From Pseudomonadota bacterium (GTDB taxonomy: Bacteria > Pseudomonadota > Alphaproteobacteria > Sphingomonadales > Sphingomonadaceae): a stretch of 40,511 bases of DNA. The notes beneath the pieces were generated by a model. The model was not told the origin of the DNA. It did no database searches and was given only the letters and a program-made list of their open reading frames with translations. Position 1 is the stretch's first letter. Each line of letters begins with the position of its first letter. Of this stretch, positions 1 to 7,743 are shown one piece after another. Both the position numbers and the translations under genes were made by a program. Where the stretch lies: the NCBI GenBank assembly GCA_023433305.1, contig JAEZCZ010000049.1, forward strand, positions 1-40,511, read 5' to 3'.

Positions 1-200
1 CCCGGGACATACGACAGCGCGGCGCGGACGACGCTCTTCATCCCATCAGGGCGGCCGAAATTTGTGTGCGGAGCATGACCTACTCCGCCGATAATCGTCC
101 CGCCAGCGGACTCGATCAACCCGATCAACGCCGTCGTTGTCGCCCGGCAGCCCCAGTTGTTCTGAGCACGGCTGTCGTTAACGAGGAACACATCACTCAT
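1..200 (-). CDS. Polysaccharide pyruvyl transferase family protein (N-terminal part, cut by window edge)
   Basis: Only the first 66 codons are present; the reading frame stays open to the left edge. The protein begins MSDVFLVNDSRAQNNWGCRA and continues with a helix and a GGTIIGG turn, a pattern typical of the start of polysaccharide pyruvyl transferase (CsaB/WcaK-like) proteins, whose first strand ends in a D-x-R-x-x-N-x-G-C stretch. Known members add a pyruvate ketal to a sugar of a capsule, exopolysaccharide or cell-wall polymer, using phosphoenolpyruvate. The start ATG lies 9 bp after the stop of the Wzy-like gene, so it is the most distal gene seen of the polysaccharide operon. The family call rests on a short N-terminal match and its context; the catalytic part is outside the window. 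Confidence 0.66.
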   Translation of the reverse strand, partial: MSDVFLVNDSRAQNNWGCRATTTALIGLIESAGGTIIGGVGHAPHTNFGRPDGMKSVVRAALSYVP

Positions 201-209
201 CAAAATTCT

Positions 210-1532
210 CTACTTCAAGACGCGCTGTTGACCCGGCGCGGGCCGACGACGGGGTTTCGAACGATGGGGTGCCAGCAACCAGAGAATCATCAGGGCAATA
301 AACAAAGGGAACTTGTAATCGAGAAAGGGAGAGAACGAGCCCTGCGTATATCCGGTATACGCCCAAAGACATAAATAAGAGCTCGGGAATATTAGCATAA
401 ACCGCCCCGATGCCACAATATAGGTGTATGCGCTCACCGTGAGGCCAAGCAGAATTGCATAAAGTATCATCGGGGCCATCCCGAGCCAGTATCCAAAAAC
501 GTAGATAGAATTGCCCGGTAATGAACCGGCCAAGTTAACGCCCTTATAGAGGTACGCTTCGGCAAGACGGGAAGGCATGTACGTGCGAACAGTCGTGGTC
601 ATATCCTCGAGGAGCAATGAAATGGGCTGGGTTCTGCCCTCGCTCGTCAGCACGTCGGCCGCGAAGGAGACGTTCCCCTGCAGCGCGAAAACGCGGTAGA
701 GAAGGCCGTTCCAGGCGCTCCCGGTCATTCGCGCGATTCCGCGATCGGCGATTTCCAGATAGCCCACCACGAGAAACACTGCGACCGCGGATGTGACCAG
801 CAGGCCCATCCGCTTGATATAGAGCTTTCTTCCGACCACCCATAATACTGTCCAGTATGAGCTGAGCCAAAAGAGCAAGGCCATCAAAGGGGCGTTGAAA
901 CGCGCACCTGATAAAATACAGAAGAAGGCATAAGCCAGCATAAGTCCTATGCTGAACCGACGAAAGTAAGGTTGCTCGGTGATCTTGGCGTAAGCGAGCG
1001 CCACGCCGGAAACCGCGGGAACGAAGATGACCAGATTTCCGACCAAGTCGGCAATGAGCGGGAAACGGATATCCGTCCAAAACTGATGCCGATTCACGCT
1101 TGAACCCGGCAGGGCATAGGGAGGTGACGCAAGCGCGTTGGCAATTTGCAGGGCAAGAAGCGCGGCGCCGACAACCAGCGCGAGCTGGAGTTCGCGATTG
1201 TACTCGTAGCTGCCAAAGCCGTTGACACGTTGCGCGAGAGTCGCCCGCTGGCGTACCACCGTCCAGCGAATGACACCCAAAGCAATCATGAAAATCAATA
1301 GGTTATAGAAAATTAGCCGAGGCGTCGCGCCAACAAGAAACGAAAACATCCCTACTTCGATAAGATAAACTTTAACTGTTTCTACATAGGCGACGCTAGC
1401 CGTCTTACTGATCATCGAATAGGCAACAACGCCTAGGGCAAGAGCCGGGGGAAATCGCAAGCAAATTAGCGCAAAAAATGCGGTCCCGGCGAAGAGGATA
1501 ATCAGCGCAGGCGCAACCTCAAGAAATGTCAC
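210..1532 (-). CDS. Wzy-like polysaccharide polymerase, multi-pass membrane protein
   Basis: The product is about 440 residues with ten or more hydrophobic stretches spread over its whole length and a basic tail rich in Arg and Pro. A polar loop of roughly 80 residues with RTYMPSR precedes the last membrane segments, as in oligosaccharide-repeat-unit polymerases (Wzy/EpsG-like). Such proteins join lipid-linked repeat units at the periplasmic side of the inner membrane. Sequence conservation in this group is poor, so the call rests on topology and on its place between a sugar methyltransferase and a pyruvyl transferase. I chose the GTG at 1532 because an AAGGA ribosome site lies 7 bp before it; a GTG at 1550 in the same frame would add six residues. 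A second polymerase/ligase-type protein lies at 12571. Confidence 0.7.
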   Translation of the reverse strand: MTFLEVAPALIILFAGTAFFALICLRFPPALALGVVAYSMISKTASVAYVETVKVYLIEVGMFSFLVGATPRLIFYNLLIFMIALGVIRWTVVRQRATLAQRVNGFGSYEYNRELQLALVVGAALLALQIANALASPPYALPGSSVNRHQFWTDIRFPLIADLVGNLVIFVPAVSGVALAYAKITEQPYFRRFSIGLMLAYAFFCILSGARFNAPLMALLFWLSSYWTVLWVVGRKLYIKRMGLLVTSAVAVFLVVGYLEIADRGIARMTGSAWNGLLYRVFALQGNVSFAADVLTSEGRTQPISLLLEDMTTTVRTYMPSRLAEAYLYKGVNLAGSLPGNSIYVFGYWLGMAPMILYAILLGLTVSAYTYIVASGRFMLIFPSSYLCLWAYTGYTQGSFSPFLDYKFPLFIALMILWLLAPHRSKPRRRPAPGQQRVLK

Positions 1533-1583
1533 GCGAAATTCCTTCCCCACCCGTCATCGTTAGAGCGGACCAACGCACGAGTT

Positions 1584-2564
1584 TCAAGCAGACCTGCTAC
1601 CGCCGGCCAGTCTGGCCAGCAGCACGATGTCGTCGCCGCGCTCGTGGGTGCGATCGAACCGTCGCATCAGCCGCACTGCTCGCCGAATGGCAGGATTGGC
1701 CACGCTCCAGAACAGGGTCTTGAGGTCGCGGGGTCTTACGGGCCGATACTTGGCCGGAGAGTAATAGTCGTCGGTACAGTACATGGTGGAAACGTGGAGC
1801 GCGCTGAGGGCATGGCGCTCGGCGATCTGGCGCAAGTTATCCGGATCGAACGCGAACACATGGCGCGGCGGATCGCAGCATGCCCAGGAGGCGCGGGTGA
1901 GCGAAACGATGTTACGCAGCCGGCCCACCAGGTTCTTCGCGCCCAGCCCAGAATAGCGCGCCAGGACATCCGGCCGAACCCAGTGGTTGGCCGAGCGATT
2001 GTTGGGGGTGGTGATAACGAAAATGGTGTTTTCGTGTGCGGCAGCACGGAGCGTCGCGAAAAACAGCCCCAAATCTGTATAGTGTTCGATAACCTGGTTC
2101 GCAAAAATCAGATCATACGTCCGCTGAAACTGCGGAATCTGGCCGGGTTCGGTCGTTTGGAGGCCAAAACGATCAGGAAACAGAGCGCGCGCATGGTCGA
2201 GGGCCACGCGATCGAGGTCGAAGAGATCGACGGTTTCGAAGTGGTCGGCAAAACCGTTCGAATAGAAACCCATGCCGCCACCGAAATCGAGCGCACTGCC
2301 GAAACTGCATCTGACCGCCGCGAGATCGTCGACAATGCGGGCAACGTTGGCGCGGACAATGTCGGTCTGACGCGCGATCGCGTCGGCCGACGGAAGTCCG
2401 AAGGCGAACCCCTGATAATACTCCGCGATCTCCTGTCCGCTCGGCATAGGGTGCGCGAAGACCAGATCACACGCCTCGCATCGCCTGATTTCGCGGTCAC
2501 CGTCCAAGGCAACCAAACGCTCGGAGCCGGCTGCGGTACATCCGGGACACTGTGGCCGAGCCAT
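1584..2564 (-). CDS. Class I SAM-dependent methyltransferase with N-terminal zinc ribbon
   Basis: The 326-residue protein opens with two cysteine pairs (C6/C9 and C29/C32), a small zinc-ribbon seen in many methyltransferases of sugar and exopolysaccharide clusters. A SAM-binding motif I follows (ALDFGGGMGFYS, about residues 91-102), with an acidic residue at the end of the next strand (VDLFDLD) and a DLIFANQVIEHYTD segment typical of Methyltransf_23-like folds. The ATG overlaps the stop of the upstream glycosyltransferase as TGATG, indicating translational coupling. The same frame is open far upstream, but that part lies inside the glycosyltransferase gene and is rejected. A role in methylating a sugar of the repeat unit is inferred from context; the acceptor is unknown. 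Confidence 0.8.
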   Translation of the reverse strand: MARPQCPGCTAAGSERLVALDGDREIRRCEACDLVFAHPMPSGQEIAEYYQGFAFGLPSADAIARQTDIVRANVARIVDDLAAVRCSFGSALDFGGGMGFYSNGFADHFETVDLFDLDRVALDHARALFPDRFGLQTTEPGQIPQFQRTYDLIFANQVIEHYTDLGLFFATLRAAAHENTIFVITTPNNRSANHWVRPDVLARYSGLGAKNLVGRLRNIVSLTRASWACCDPPRHVFAFDPDNLRQIAERHALSALHVSTMYCTDDYYSPAKYRPVRPRDLKTLFWSVANPAIRRAVRLMRRFDRTHERGDDIVLLARLAGGSRSA

Positions 2565-3574
2565 CAGTTGGCCGCTCCTGCGAACGAGACACTTTCCACC
2601 CCCGCAGCCTTGAACAGGGGCGATGCGCCGACCCCGCCCTTGTAGACCACGGGCACGTAGAAATCGGCGCCGAAGTCCACGCACCGCAGCTCCGGGCGCA
2701 TCAACTTCAGCGTGACCAGCGGTGTGGTCCCCGGGCCGATTATGACGCCCGCGGGAATGTCGCCGGCGATGTCTTCGATTGCCCGCGGATCGTCGAGGAT
2801 CTCGTGCGGCGGGAGCAGGGACTCGAGCAAGGGATCGCTGCTGCGCGGATGCCGCTTGGCGTAGAGCTTGCGGAAGTTCTGACTGCCGATCCACTGGGCG
2901 TAGGCCTCGGCGAACACCCGGTACTGTTCCGGCGGCATGAGGCGGGCGAGGGCGGTGTGCACGACCAGTCCGATGTCCTGCGCGGCAGTCACCGATCGCC
3001 GGGCGGTGATCGGCCATTGCCTGAGGACCACCCGGTCCTCCGGGGCCCGCAGGCCATCCGCAGAGAAGCTGACGACGCGGCGCACCGCTGGATGAAATGC
3101 GCCCGACTGGTGTCCCTCCGGCGGCCTGTAGCGCAGGCCCAGCAGGCCGGAGAGGGCCGGCTTCACCTTCAGGCGCCACGGATCGAGGTTGTGCGTGCCG
3201 GCGTCGAGGAAATTCATCAGCCCTTCCACCACCACCGTGACCTCGCGGCCGTCACGGGCGGCCGTTTCCAGGATGTGGTTGCAGAGCAGGTTGTCGTTGT
3301 TCACGACGTAGATGCGCTCGAGCGACGGCGATCGGAGATGGCCCCGTACCAGCCTGGCGGCCTTGCGGTAGAAGGCGATGAAGCGGCGCTGGCCGAGTAG
3401 ACCGATCTCGGGCATCCCCGGGTATTCGACTGCTTCTCCGACCACGGCGGGCAAATCGATTTCGCGAGCCGCGATGAAACACGTTTCCGCCGGCGAAATT
3501 CCGCTCGCCGCCAGGTCGGCGAGCAGCATGTTGAGCGAAATATGATTGTTGATTACCGCAAGTGCCCGGATCAT
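2564..3574 (-). CDS. Putative glycosyltransferase, polysialyltransferase-like (tentative)
   Basis: This 336-residue protein has no membrane segment or signal peptide. It has a Rossmann-like first strand (MIRALAVINNHISLN), a central VVVEGLMNFLDAGTHN segment and a C-terminal GPGTTPLVTLKLMRPE stretch followed by a strand giving DFGADFYVP. A late Gly-Pro-Gly-Thr/Ser motif before a helix that contacts the nucleotide is what one expects in GT-B sialyl- and polysialyltransferase-like families (POLYST, GT52-related). I cannot confirm the family by eye. Context supports the call: it lies three genes downstream of the CMP-sugar synthetase and directly after the nonulosonate synthase and a dioxygenase. 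Its ATG overlaps the upstream stop as ATGA. If right, it would transfer the CMP-activated acid to the glycan in the cytoplasm. Confidence 0.45.
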   Translation of the reverse strand: MIRALAVINNHISLNMLLADLAASGISPAETCFIAAREIDLPAVVGEAVEYPGMPEIGLLGQRRFIAFYRKAARLVRGHLRSPSLERIYVVNNDNLLCNHILETAARDGREVTVVVEGLMNFLDAGTHNLDPWRLKVKPALSGLLGLRYRPPEGHQSGAFHPAVRRVVSFSADGLRAPEDRVVLRQWPITARRSVTAAQDIGLVVHTALARLMPPEQYRVFAEAYAQWIGSQNFRKLYAKRHPRSSDPLLESLLPPHEILDDPRAIEDIAGDIPAGVIIGPGTTPLVTLKLMRPELRCVDFGADFYVPVVYKGGVGASPLFKAAGVESVSFAGAAN

Positions 3575-4491
3575 TGCATGGGCTCGTTCACGCGATCCTG
3601 TTCGCCGAAGTTGACGCCGTGGGTAAGCACCCCGTGCTTCGACAGCTCCGCAGCCAGCCTGCGCACGTTGCCCATCTCGCTTTCGACCGTTTCGCCCAGC
3701 TGTTGCGCCTGACGCCGCAGATTGGCTTCGGCGAAATCGCGGGTAAACTCGTTCGCGACGCCGAACGTGAAGAACGCCGACATCCGGTCCTCGCGGCCGA
3801 GCAGACGCCAGTACATGTCGTGCAGCCAGGTAATGACCGTGAGGTCTTCCTTCTTACGGTGGCCACCGTTGACGACCGCCGACAGCAGTTGCATCCCCCG
3901 TTCGATCTTGTCGGGTAACTGCCCGGTGTGGCTCAGGCGCACGTCGAACAGAATTGCGTCGCCGGTCTGCGACACGAGATTGAGCTTGGGCGCTCCGGTG
4001 ATCCGCGACCTGCGGTGAGAGCCAGGTTCGATCGTAAGCCCCGAGTGCGGTGTGGTATCCTGCAGGTACAAGGCGACCTTGTAGACCTGGCAATCGTCCG
4101 CGGCGAAGTAGTCACCGCGGAAATACCCGCCCTTGACGCTCTCCCCGCTGTCCTTGTGCCACCCCGAGACCATGTTGCGGTGAATGTCGCAATGCCGCGT
4201 GAACACGACGGCGTTCTCGCCGAATGCCTCGCGAAACAACGCCAGGATTCGCGGGTGCTGGAAGATGAAGGCGAGGTCCGGGACATGGGCGGCCGCGTTG
4301 GGCTGCGTCTTGCCCAACTGGTAGCGGGCGCCCTTGCGGGCCAGATGCGTCTCGACAATGCTCCGGAGCCGGGCCGCCTCGGGCGGCGGGATCAGATTGC
4401 GGACGACGACATAGCCGTCGTCGCGCAGGTTTTGCTGAACCCGGGCAAAATCGACCTGCCCGTCTTCCGTCCACAGGACTTCGTTAACCAT
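3571..4491 (-). CDS. Phytanoyl-CoA dioxygenase (PhyH)-like Fe(II)/2-oxoglutarate oxygenase
   Basis: The 306-residue protein carries the iron-binding triad of the PhyH family: H112-K-D114 in SGWHKDSGES, and H188 in FDVRLSHTG. R198, ten residues later, sits where the 2-oxoglutarate-binding arginine is expected. The double-stranded beta-helix core is marked by GLTIEPGSHRRS and GDAILFDVRLSH. Family members hydroxylate small molecules or nucleotide sugars, coupled to 2-oxoglutarate decarboxylation. Here the gene lies 32 bp after the NeuB-like synthase and overlaps the next glycosyltransferase start (ATGA), so a role in hydroxylating the acidic sugar or a glycan intermediate is a reasonable inference, not shown by sequence. 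The frame is open much further upstream, but that part overlaps the synthase gene and is rejected; the ATG at 4491 starts the recognisable domain. Confidence 0.82.
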   Translation of the reverse strand: MVNEVLWTEDGQVDFARVQQNLRDDGYVVVRNLIPPPEAARLRSIVETHLARKGARYQLGKTQPNAAAHVPDLAFIFQHPRILALFREAFGENAVVFTRHCDIHRNMVSGWHKDSGESVKGGYFRGDYFAADDCQVYKVALYLQDTTPHSGLTIEPGSHRRSRITGAPKLNLVSQTGDAILFDVRLSHTGQLPDKIERGMQLLSAVVNGGHRKKEDLTVITWLHDMYWRLLGREDRMSAFFTFGVANEFTRDFAEANLRRQAQQLGETVESEMGNVRRLAAELSKHGVLTHGVNFGEQDRVNEPMQ

Positions 4492-4523
4492 GTCCGATCC
4501 CAGCAAGGTCCCTTCCGCTTGGA

Positions 4524-5417
4524 TCAGTGGCTGGCCGCGGCCACGTGGTCTTCCGCGCGCCACTTGAGCTTCTCTCGCATGCCGACCTCCACCTCGAGCA
4601 GCTCGCTCTGCTTGTAGGTCAGGGCTTTCGCCACGGCACGCGCGTCGCGCACCAGCCGCCGCAGGCCGTCCGGCTCGAGCGAGGCCGCGTGATCGGTGCC
4701 CTTCCAGGTGCGATCGAGCGTGTAGTGCCGCTCGATCCACTCGGCGCCCAGGGTGAGGGCCGCCATGTCCGCGGCGATGCCCAGATGATGTCCGGAGAAC
4801 GCGATCGCGCCCACGCGATCGGCAAAGCGTTCGCGGATGCGCTTGATCTCGAGCAGACAGAGATCGTTGAACGCAACCGGATACCCGGACGTGCAGGCGT
4901 AGAGCACGAGGTCCTTGGCCCGGCCGGCCTTCTCGTAGAACGAGACGATTTCCTCTTCTTCGGCCTGGGTGGTCATGCCGAGCGAGACGTGAACCCCGCC
5001 CCCAAACTCGTCGCACAACACCTTCTGCATTTCCCAATGCAGGTTCGAGGCGGAGGGAACCTTGATGTAATCCGGGTTCAACGAGGCGATTTCCTTGGCG
5101 GAAGTCACGTCCCACACCGAGCACGAGTAGCCGATGCCGATGTTACCGCAGTAATCCATCAGTTCCCGCTGCTGATCGAGCGTGAATTCGAGGGCTTCGC
5201 GGTGCAGGCCGTAGGTCGCGCCGTACGAGTTACCCGGCACGGGATGGGGCGTGTCATACTGCTCGGGAGTGAGCAGTTCGCGGTTATTGCGCTTCTGAAA
5301 TTTGATATAGTCCGCTTCGGCATAGACCTTCGCGATGCGGATCAATTCCTTGGCGATGCCCATGTCACCCTTGTGATTGCAGCCGACTTCGGCAACGACG
5401 ATGGGACTCTTGGTCAT
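4524..5417 (-). CDS. NeuB-family nonulosonate synthase, short form without SAF domain
   Basis: NeuB-type enzymes condense phosphoenolpyruvate with a hexosamine or mannose derivative to give a nine-carbon acidic sugar. The TIM-barrel signatures are all present: EVGCNHKGD (residues 10-18), YIKFQ (37-41), KVPSASN (119-125), SLGM (145-148), ACTSGYP (174-180), FSGHHLG (207-213) and ERHYTLDR (229-236) followed by KGTDHAASLEP. H210 and H231 match the two metal-binding histidines. The usual GYSDHT motif is changed to FSGHH. At 297 residues the protein ends right after the barrel and lacks the roughly 60-residue C-terminal SAF (antifreeze-like) domain of NeuB, LegI and PseI. An AGGAG site 6 bp before the ATG at 5417 fixes the start; the frame continues upstream without support. 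Substrate (ManNAc, mannose phosphate or other) cannot be read from sequence. Confidence 0.86.
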   Translation of the reverse strand: MTKSPIVVAEVGCNHKGDMGIAKELIRIAKVYAEADYIKFQKRNNRELLTPEQYDTPHPVPGNSYGATYGLHREALEFTLDQQRELMDYCGNIGIGYSCSVWDVTSAKEIASLNPDYIKVPSASNLHWEMQKVLCDEFGGGVHVSLGMTTQAEEEEIVSFYEKAGRAKDLVLYACTSGYPVAFNDLCLLEIKRIRERFADRVGAIAFSGHHLGIAADMAALTLGAEWIERHYTLDRTWKGTDHAASLEPDGLRRLVRDARAVAKALTYKQSELLEVEVGMREKLKWRAEDHVAAASH

Positions 5418-5563
5418 ATTAGCTCCTGATAGTCGATGGTGCCGCATCTCGGCGGGCACGTACGTAGGCCGCTTGGACGGGCTCTGCTGCGATGCAGCAT
5501 TGTATCCCCGCACGGAAGGTTTGTGAACTGTTTATAGCATGCGGAGGCTGGCTGACGAGTGCA

Positions 5564-6526
5564 TCATTTCCAGACCCGCTCCAGCCATGCCTTGGTTTCC
5601 GCCACCCCCTCGTCAAGCGAAACCTGCGGGGGCTTGACGAGCTTGAACGTGGCGGCGGTCGGCACGGCATAGCTTGTCGTCATTCGCAGCACTCGGCCGG
5701 AATCGATCGGAGCCGGCAGGCCAATCTTCTTGAGCACGTCCCCTGCCGTTCCGATGACATCGAGAAACCACCGCGGCGCGCGCCGTGCTTTCGCGCCGCG
5801 CAGCGCAAGCGAGAAGCGGTCAACCCAGATCTCGCTGTCGATTGGTTCGTCCGACACGTAAAGCGCGCGGCCCTCCGCTTCTGGCGCGAGCATCAGGTCG
5901 ACGATCTGTTCAGCCGCATTGCGCACGTAACCGTAGCTGCGAAAAACCCGCGCACCTGCCGGATGCAGGTAGTAGCCCTTCGCGATATGCTTGAAAATCG
6001 CTTCGGCGAACGAGGGGTGATGGGGGCCCCAGATATTCGCGGGGCGGATGATCACCCATGGCAGGGGGGCATCGGAACGGATCGCATGCTCCATTTCGGC
6101 CTTGGTTTCCCCGTACTCGGTATAGGGCGCAAGGATCGTTCCGTCTCCGGGATCGACCCCCATCTTCACGGCCAGTTGGGTGGACGTGTAGACCGTCCGG
6201 ACAACACCGGGGGGGAGGGCGCGCATGAGGTTGCGGGTCCCGCGAACGTTGACCTCCCGCATTTCGTCGATCGATGCGCTCAGACTCGCGAAGCCGGCCA
6301 GGTGAACAACGTAACGGGGATTCACTTCGCCCACGAACCGTTTCACCGCATCGGCGTCGCACAAATCGACGATTTCGGCGCGGCCGGATAGTGGGACCGG
6401 GCAGGGCTTGAGATCGAACGAATGGGTCTCGAAGCCGCGCTTCTCCAGCGCCTCGATCAGATGGCGGCCGATGAAGCCGGATCCACCGGTGACCAGGACG
6501 GATTCCCTCGGGACGGCGTGGGTCAT
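5564..6526 (-). CDS. Extended SDR NAD(P)-dependent sugar epimerase/reductase
   Basis: A 320-residue extended short-chain dehydrogenase. The N-terminal Rossmann motif is VTGGSGFIG (about residues 12-20), followed by YTSTQ and the catalytic YGETK (Y-x-x-x-K), then IIRPANIWGPHHPSF, typical of nucleotide-sugar epimerases and dehydratases. It lies between the CMP-synthetase/phosphatase and the NeuB-like synthase; its ATG overlaps the stop of the former (ATGA) with a GGGAGGA ribosome site. The position suggests that it makes or modifies the precursor or the final nonulosonic acid, for example by ketoreduction or epimerisation, but the substrate is not evident. A 146-bp gap with no other feature that I can support separates it from the synthase gene. 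Confidence 0.8.
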   Translation of the reverse strand: MTHAVPRESVLVTGGSGFIGRHLIEALEKRGFETHSFDLKPCPVPLSGRAEIVDLCDADAVKRFVGEVNPRYVVHLAGFASLSASIDEMREVNVRGTRNLMRALPPGVVRTVYTSTQLAVKMGVDPGDGTILAPYTEYGETKAEMEHAIRSDAPLPWVIIRPANIWGPHHPSFAEAIFKHIAKGYYLHPAGARVFRSYGYVRNAAEQIVDLMLAPEAEGRALYVSDEPIDSEIWVDRFSLALRGAKARRAPRWFLDVIGTAGDVLKKIGLPAPIDSGRVLRMTTSYAVPTAATFKLVKPPQVSLDEGVAETKAWLERVWK

Positions 6527-7698
6527 GGTTGAATCCTCCCCTCAAGGAGCCGGTCGGCGAGCTCGCGCAAGGCACCTCGCCCCCCTCCGTGCGCGAGGAC
6601 AACATCCGCTGCCGCCAGTGCTTCCGGATGGGCATCGGCAGGCGTCACACCGAGTCCGGCGGCGCGGAGACATGCCACGTCGTTAGTATCGTTCCCAATG
6701 TAGGCGATCTCGGACATCGGCACGCCGATCTCCTCGGCCCATCTTTCGAGCTTCGGCAGCTTGTCATCCTCGCCGTCAAGGCAGGGAATGCCGAGCTTCT
6801 CACACCGTCTTGCGGCTATGCTTATTCGTTCCTTGGTGATGACGATCATCGGTATCCCGGCCTTGCGCAAATTCTCGATGCCCATGCCGTCACGCCGGTT
6901 GCACGAGGCCGACTCCCGGCCGTCTTCGTCGACGATCACGGTATCGTCCGTGTGGACTCCATCGAAATCCATCGCCAGCGCGCGTATGGTGGCTTGCGCG
7001 AATGCGTCTACGGTGCGCCGCGACGCTCTGATGCGTTCTTCTGCCCGTACGAAATCGTAAGGATCGTCGATTTCCAGCACGCGCTCGCTTGGGATCCGGT
7101 AAAGCGCCGTCTTCCCGAAAAACCGGTGACGGGCATTCAGGAATCCATCGGTCCGCATGGCATAGACAGACCCCGTTTCGAGGAACTCCGGCTCCCGCTG
7201 CTGCCGCATCGGCCGAACCAGCTTGTGGTGATTCACCCCGACTCCGTCGCCGTTCTCGTCGGTCTTCCATATGAAGTAATGAAAATCGGTCACGGCCACG
7301 GCTGTGTCAGCATTGCCGTTCAACACTTCAGCGATCGCTCCGTCGATATCGTCTGGCACCGTCAGCGGCGAGGTGCACTGAAGGAATGCGACAATCTCGG
7401 GGCGATAGCCCTCGCTGCTTTGAAGTTCGGTCAGCACGTGAAGCAGGGCGTCCTCCGACTTGGCGAGGTCGGTGGCAAGTTCAACCGGCCGGTCGACCAC
7501 TTCTGCCCGGTAGCGCCTGGCCACACTCGCGATCTCGGGATCGTCGGTCGAGACCACGACCCGCGTAACGCTGTAGGCTGCCAGCGCCGCCTCGATGCAA
7601 TGGGCGATCAGGGGCTTGCCTGCGAGAGGCAGGACGTTCTTGCGCGGAATGCCCTTGGACCCGCCACGGGCGGGAATGATGGCCAGGACCTCAGTCAT
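6523..7698 (-). CDS. Fused CMP-nonulosonate cytidylyltransferase / HAD phosphatase
   Basis: The 391-residue protein has two domains. Residues 1 to about 228 are an acylneuraminate cytidylyltransferase (NeuA-like): AIIPARGGSKGIPRKN is the nucleotide-binding loop, and QCTSPL, ETGSVYAM and EIDDPYD are further family signatures. Residues from about 235 to the end are a KdsC-type HAD phosphatase: DFDGV supplies the nucleophile D244 and acid D246, ITKE the lysine, and GNDTND the metal-binding aspartates. The same domain pair occurs in the vertebrate CMP-sialic acid synthetase. Since the phosphatase residues look intact, one polypeptide may dephosphorylate a 9-phosphate sugar and then activate it with CTP. 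It is 45 bp downstream of the glycosyltransferase gene and overlaps the next gene by 4 bp. KdsC-like activity on another sugar phosphate is the main alternative. Confidence 0.9.
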   Translation of the reverse strand: MTEVLAIIPARGGSKGIPRKNVLPLAGKPLIAHCIEAALAAYSVTRVVVSTDDPEIASVARRYRAEVVDRPVELATDLAKSEDALLHVLTELQSSEGYRPEIVAFLQCTSPLTVPDDIDGAIAEVLNGNADTAVAVTDFHYFIWKTDENGDGVGVNHHKLVRPMRQQREPEFLETGSVYAMRTDGFLNARHRFFGKTALYRIPSERVLEIDDPYDFVRAEERIRASRRTVDAFAQATIRALAMDFDGVHTDDTVIVDEDGRESASCNRRDGMGIENLRKAGIPMIVITKERISIAARRCEKLGIPCLDGEDDKLPKLERWAEEIGVPMSEIAYIGNDTNDVACLRAAGLGVTPADAHPEALAAADVVLAHGGGRGALRELADRLLEGRIQP

Positions 7699-7743
7699 GA
7701 TCCGAGCCCTCCCTGACAGAAAGTCGGCAAGTGCTGCGCGTGG

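Noticed and set aside
2565..3179. Upstream extension of the methyltransferase frame
   Set aside because: It lies inside the glycosyltransferase gene and has no zinc-ribbon or methyltransferase sequence; the ATG at 2564 overlaps the previous stop.
4492..5124. Upstream extension of the dioxygenase frame
   Set aside because: It overlaps the NeuB-like gene in another frame and is Arg/Gly-rich; the PhyH domain begins at 4491.
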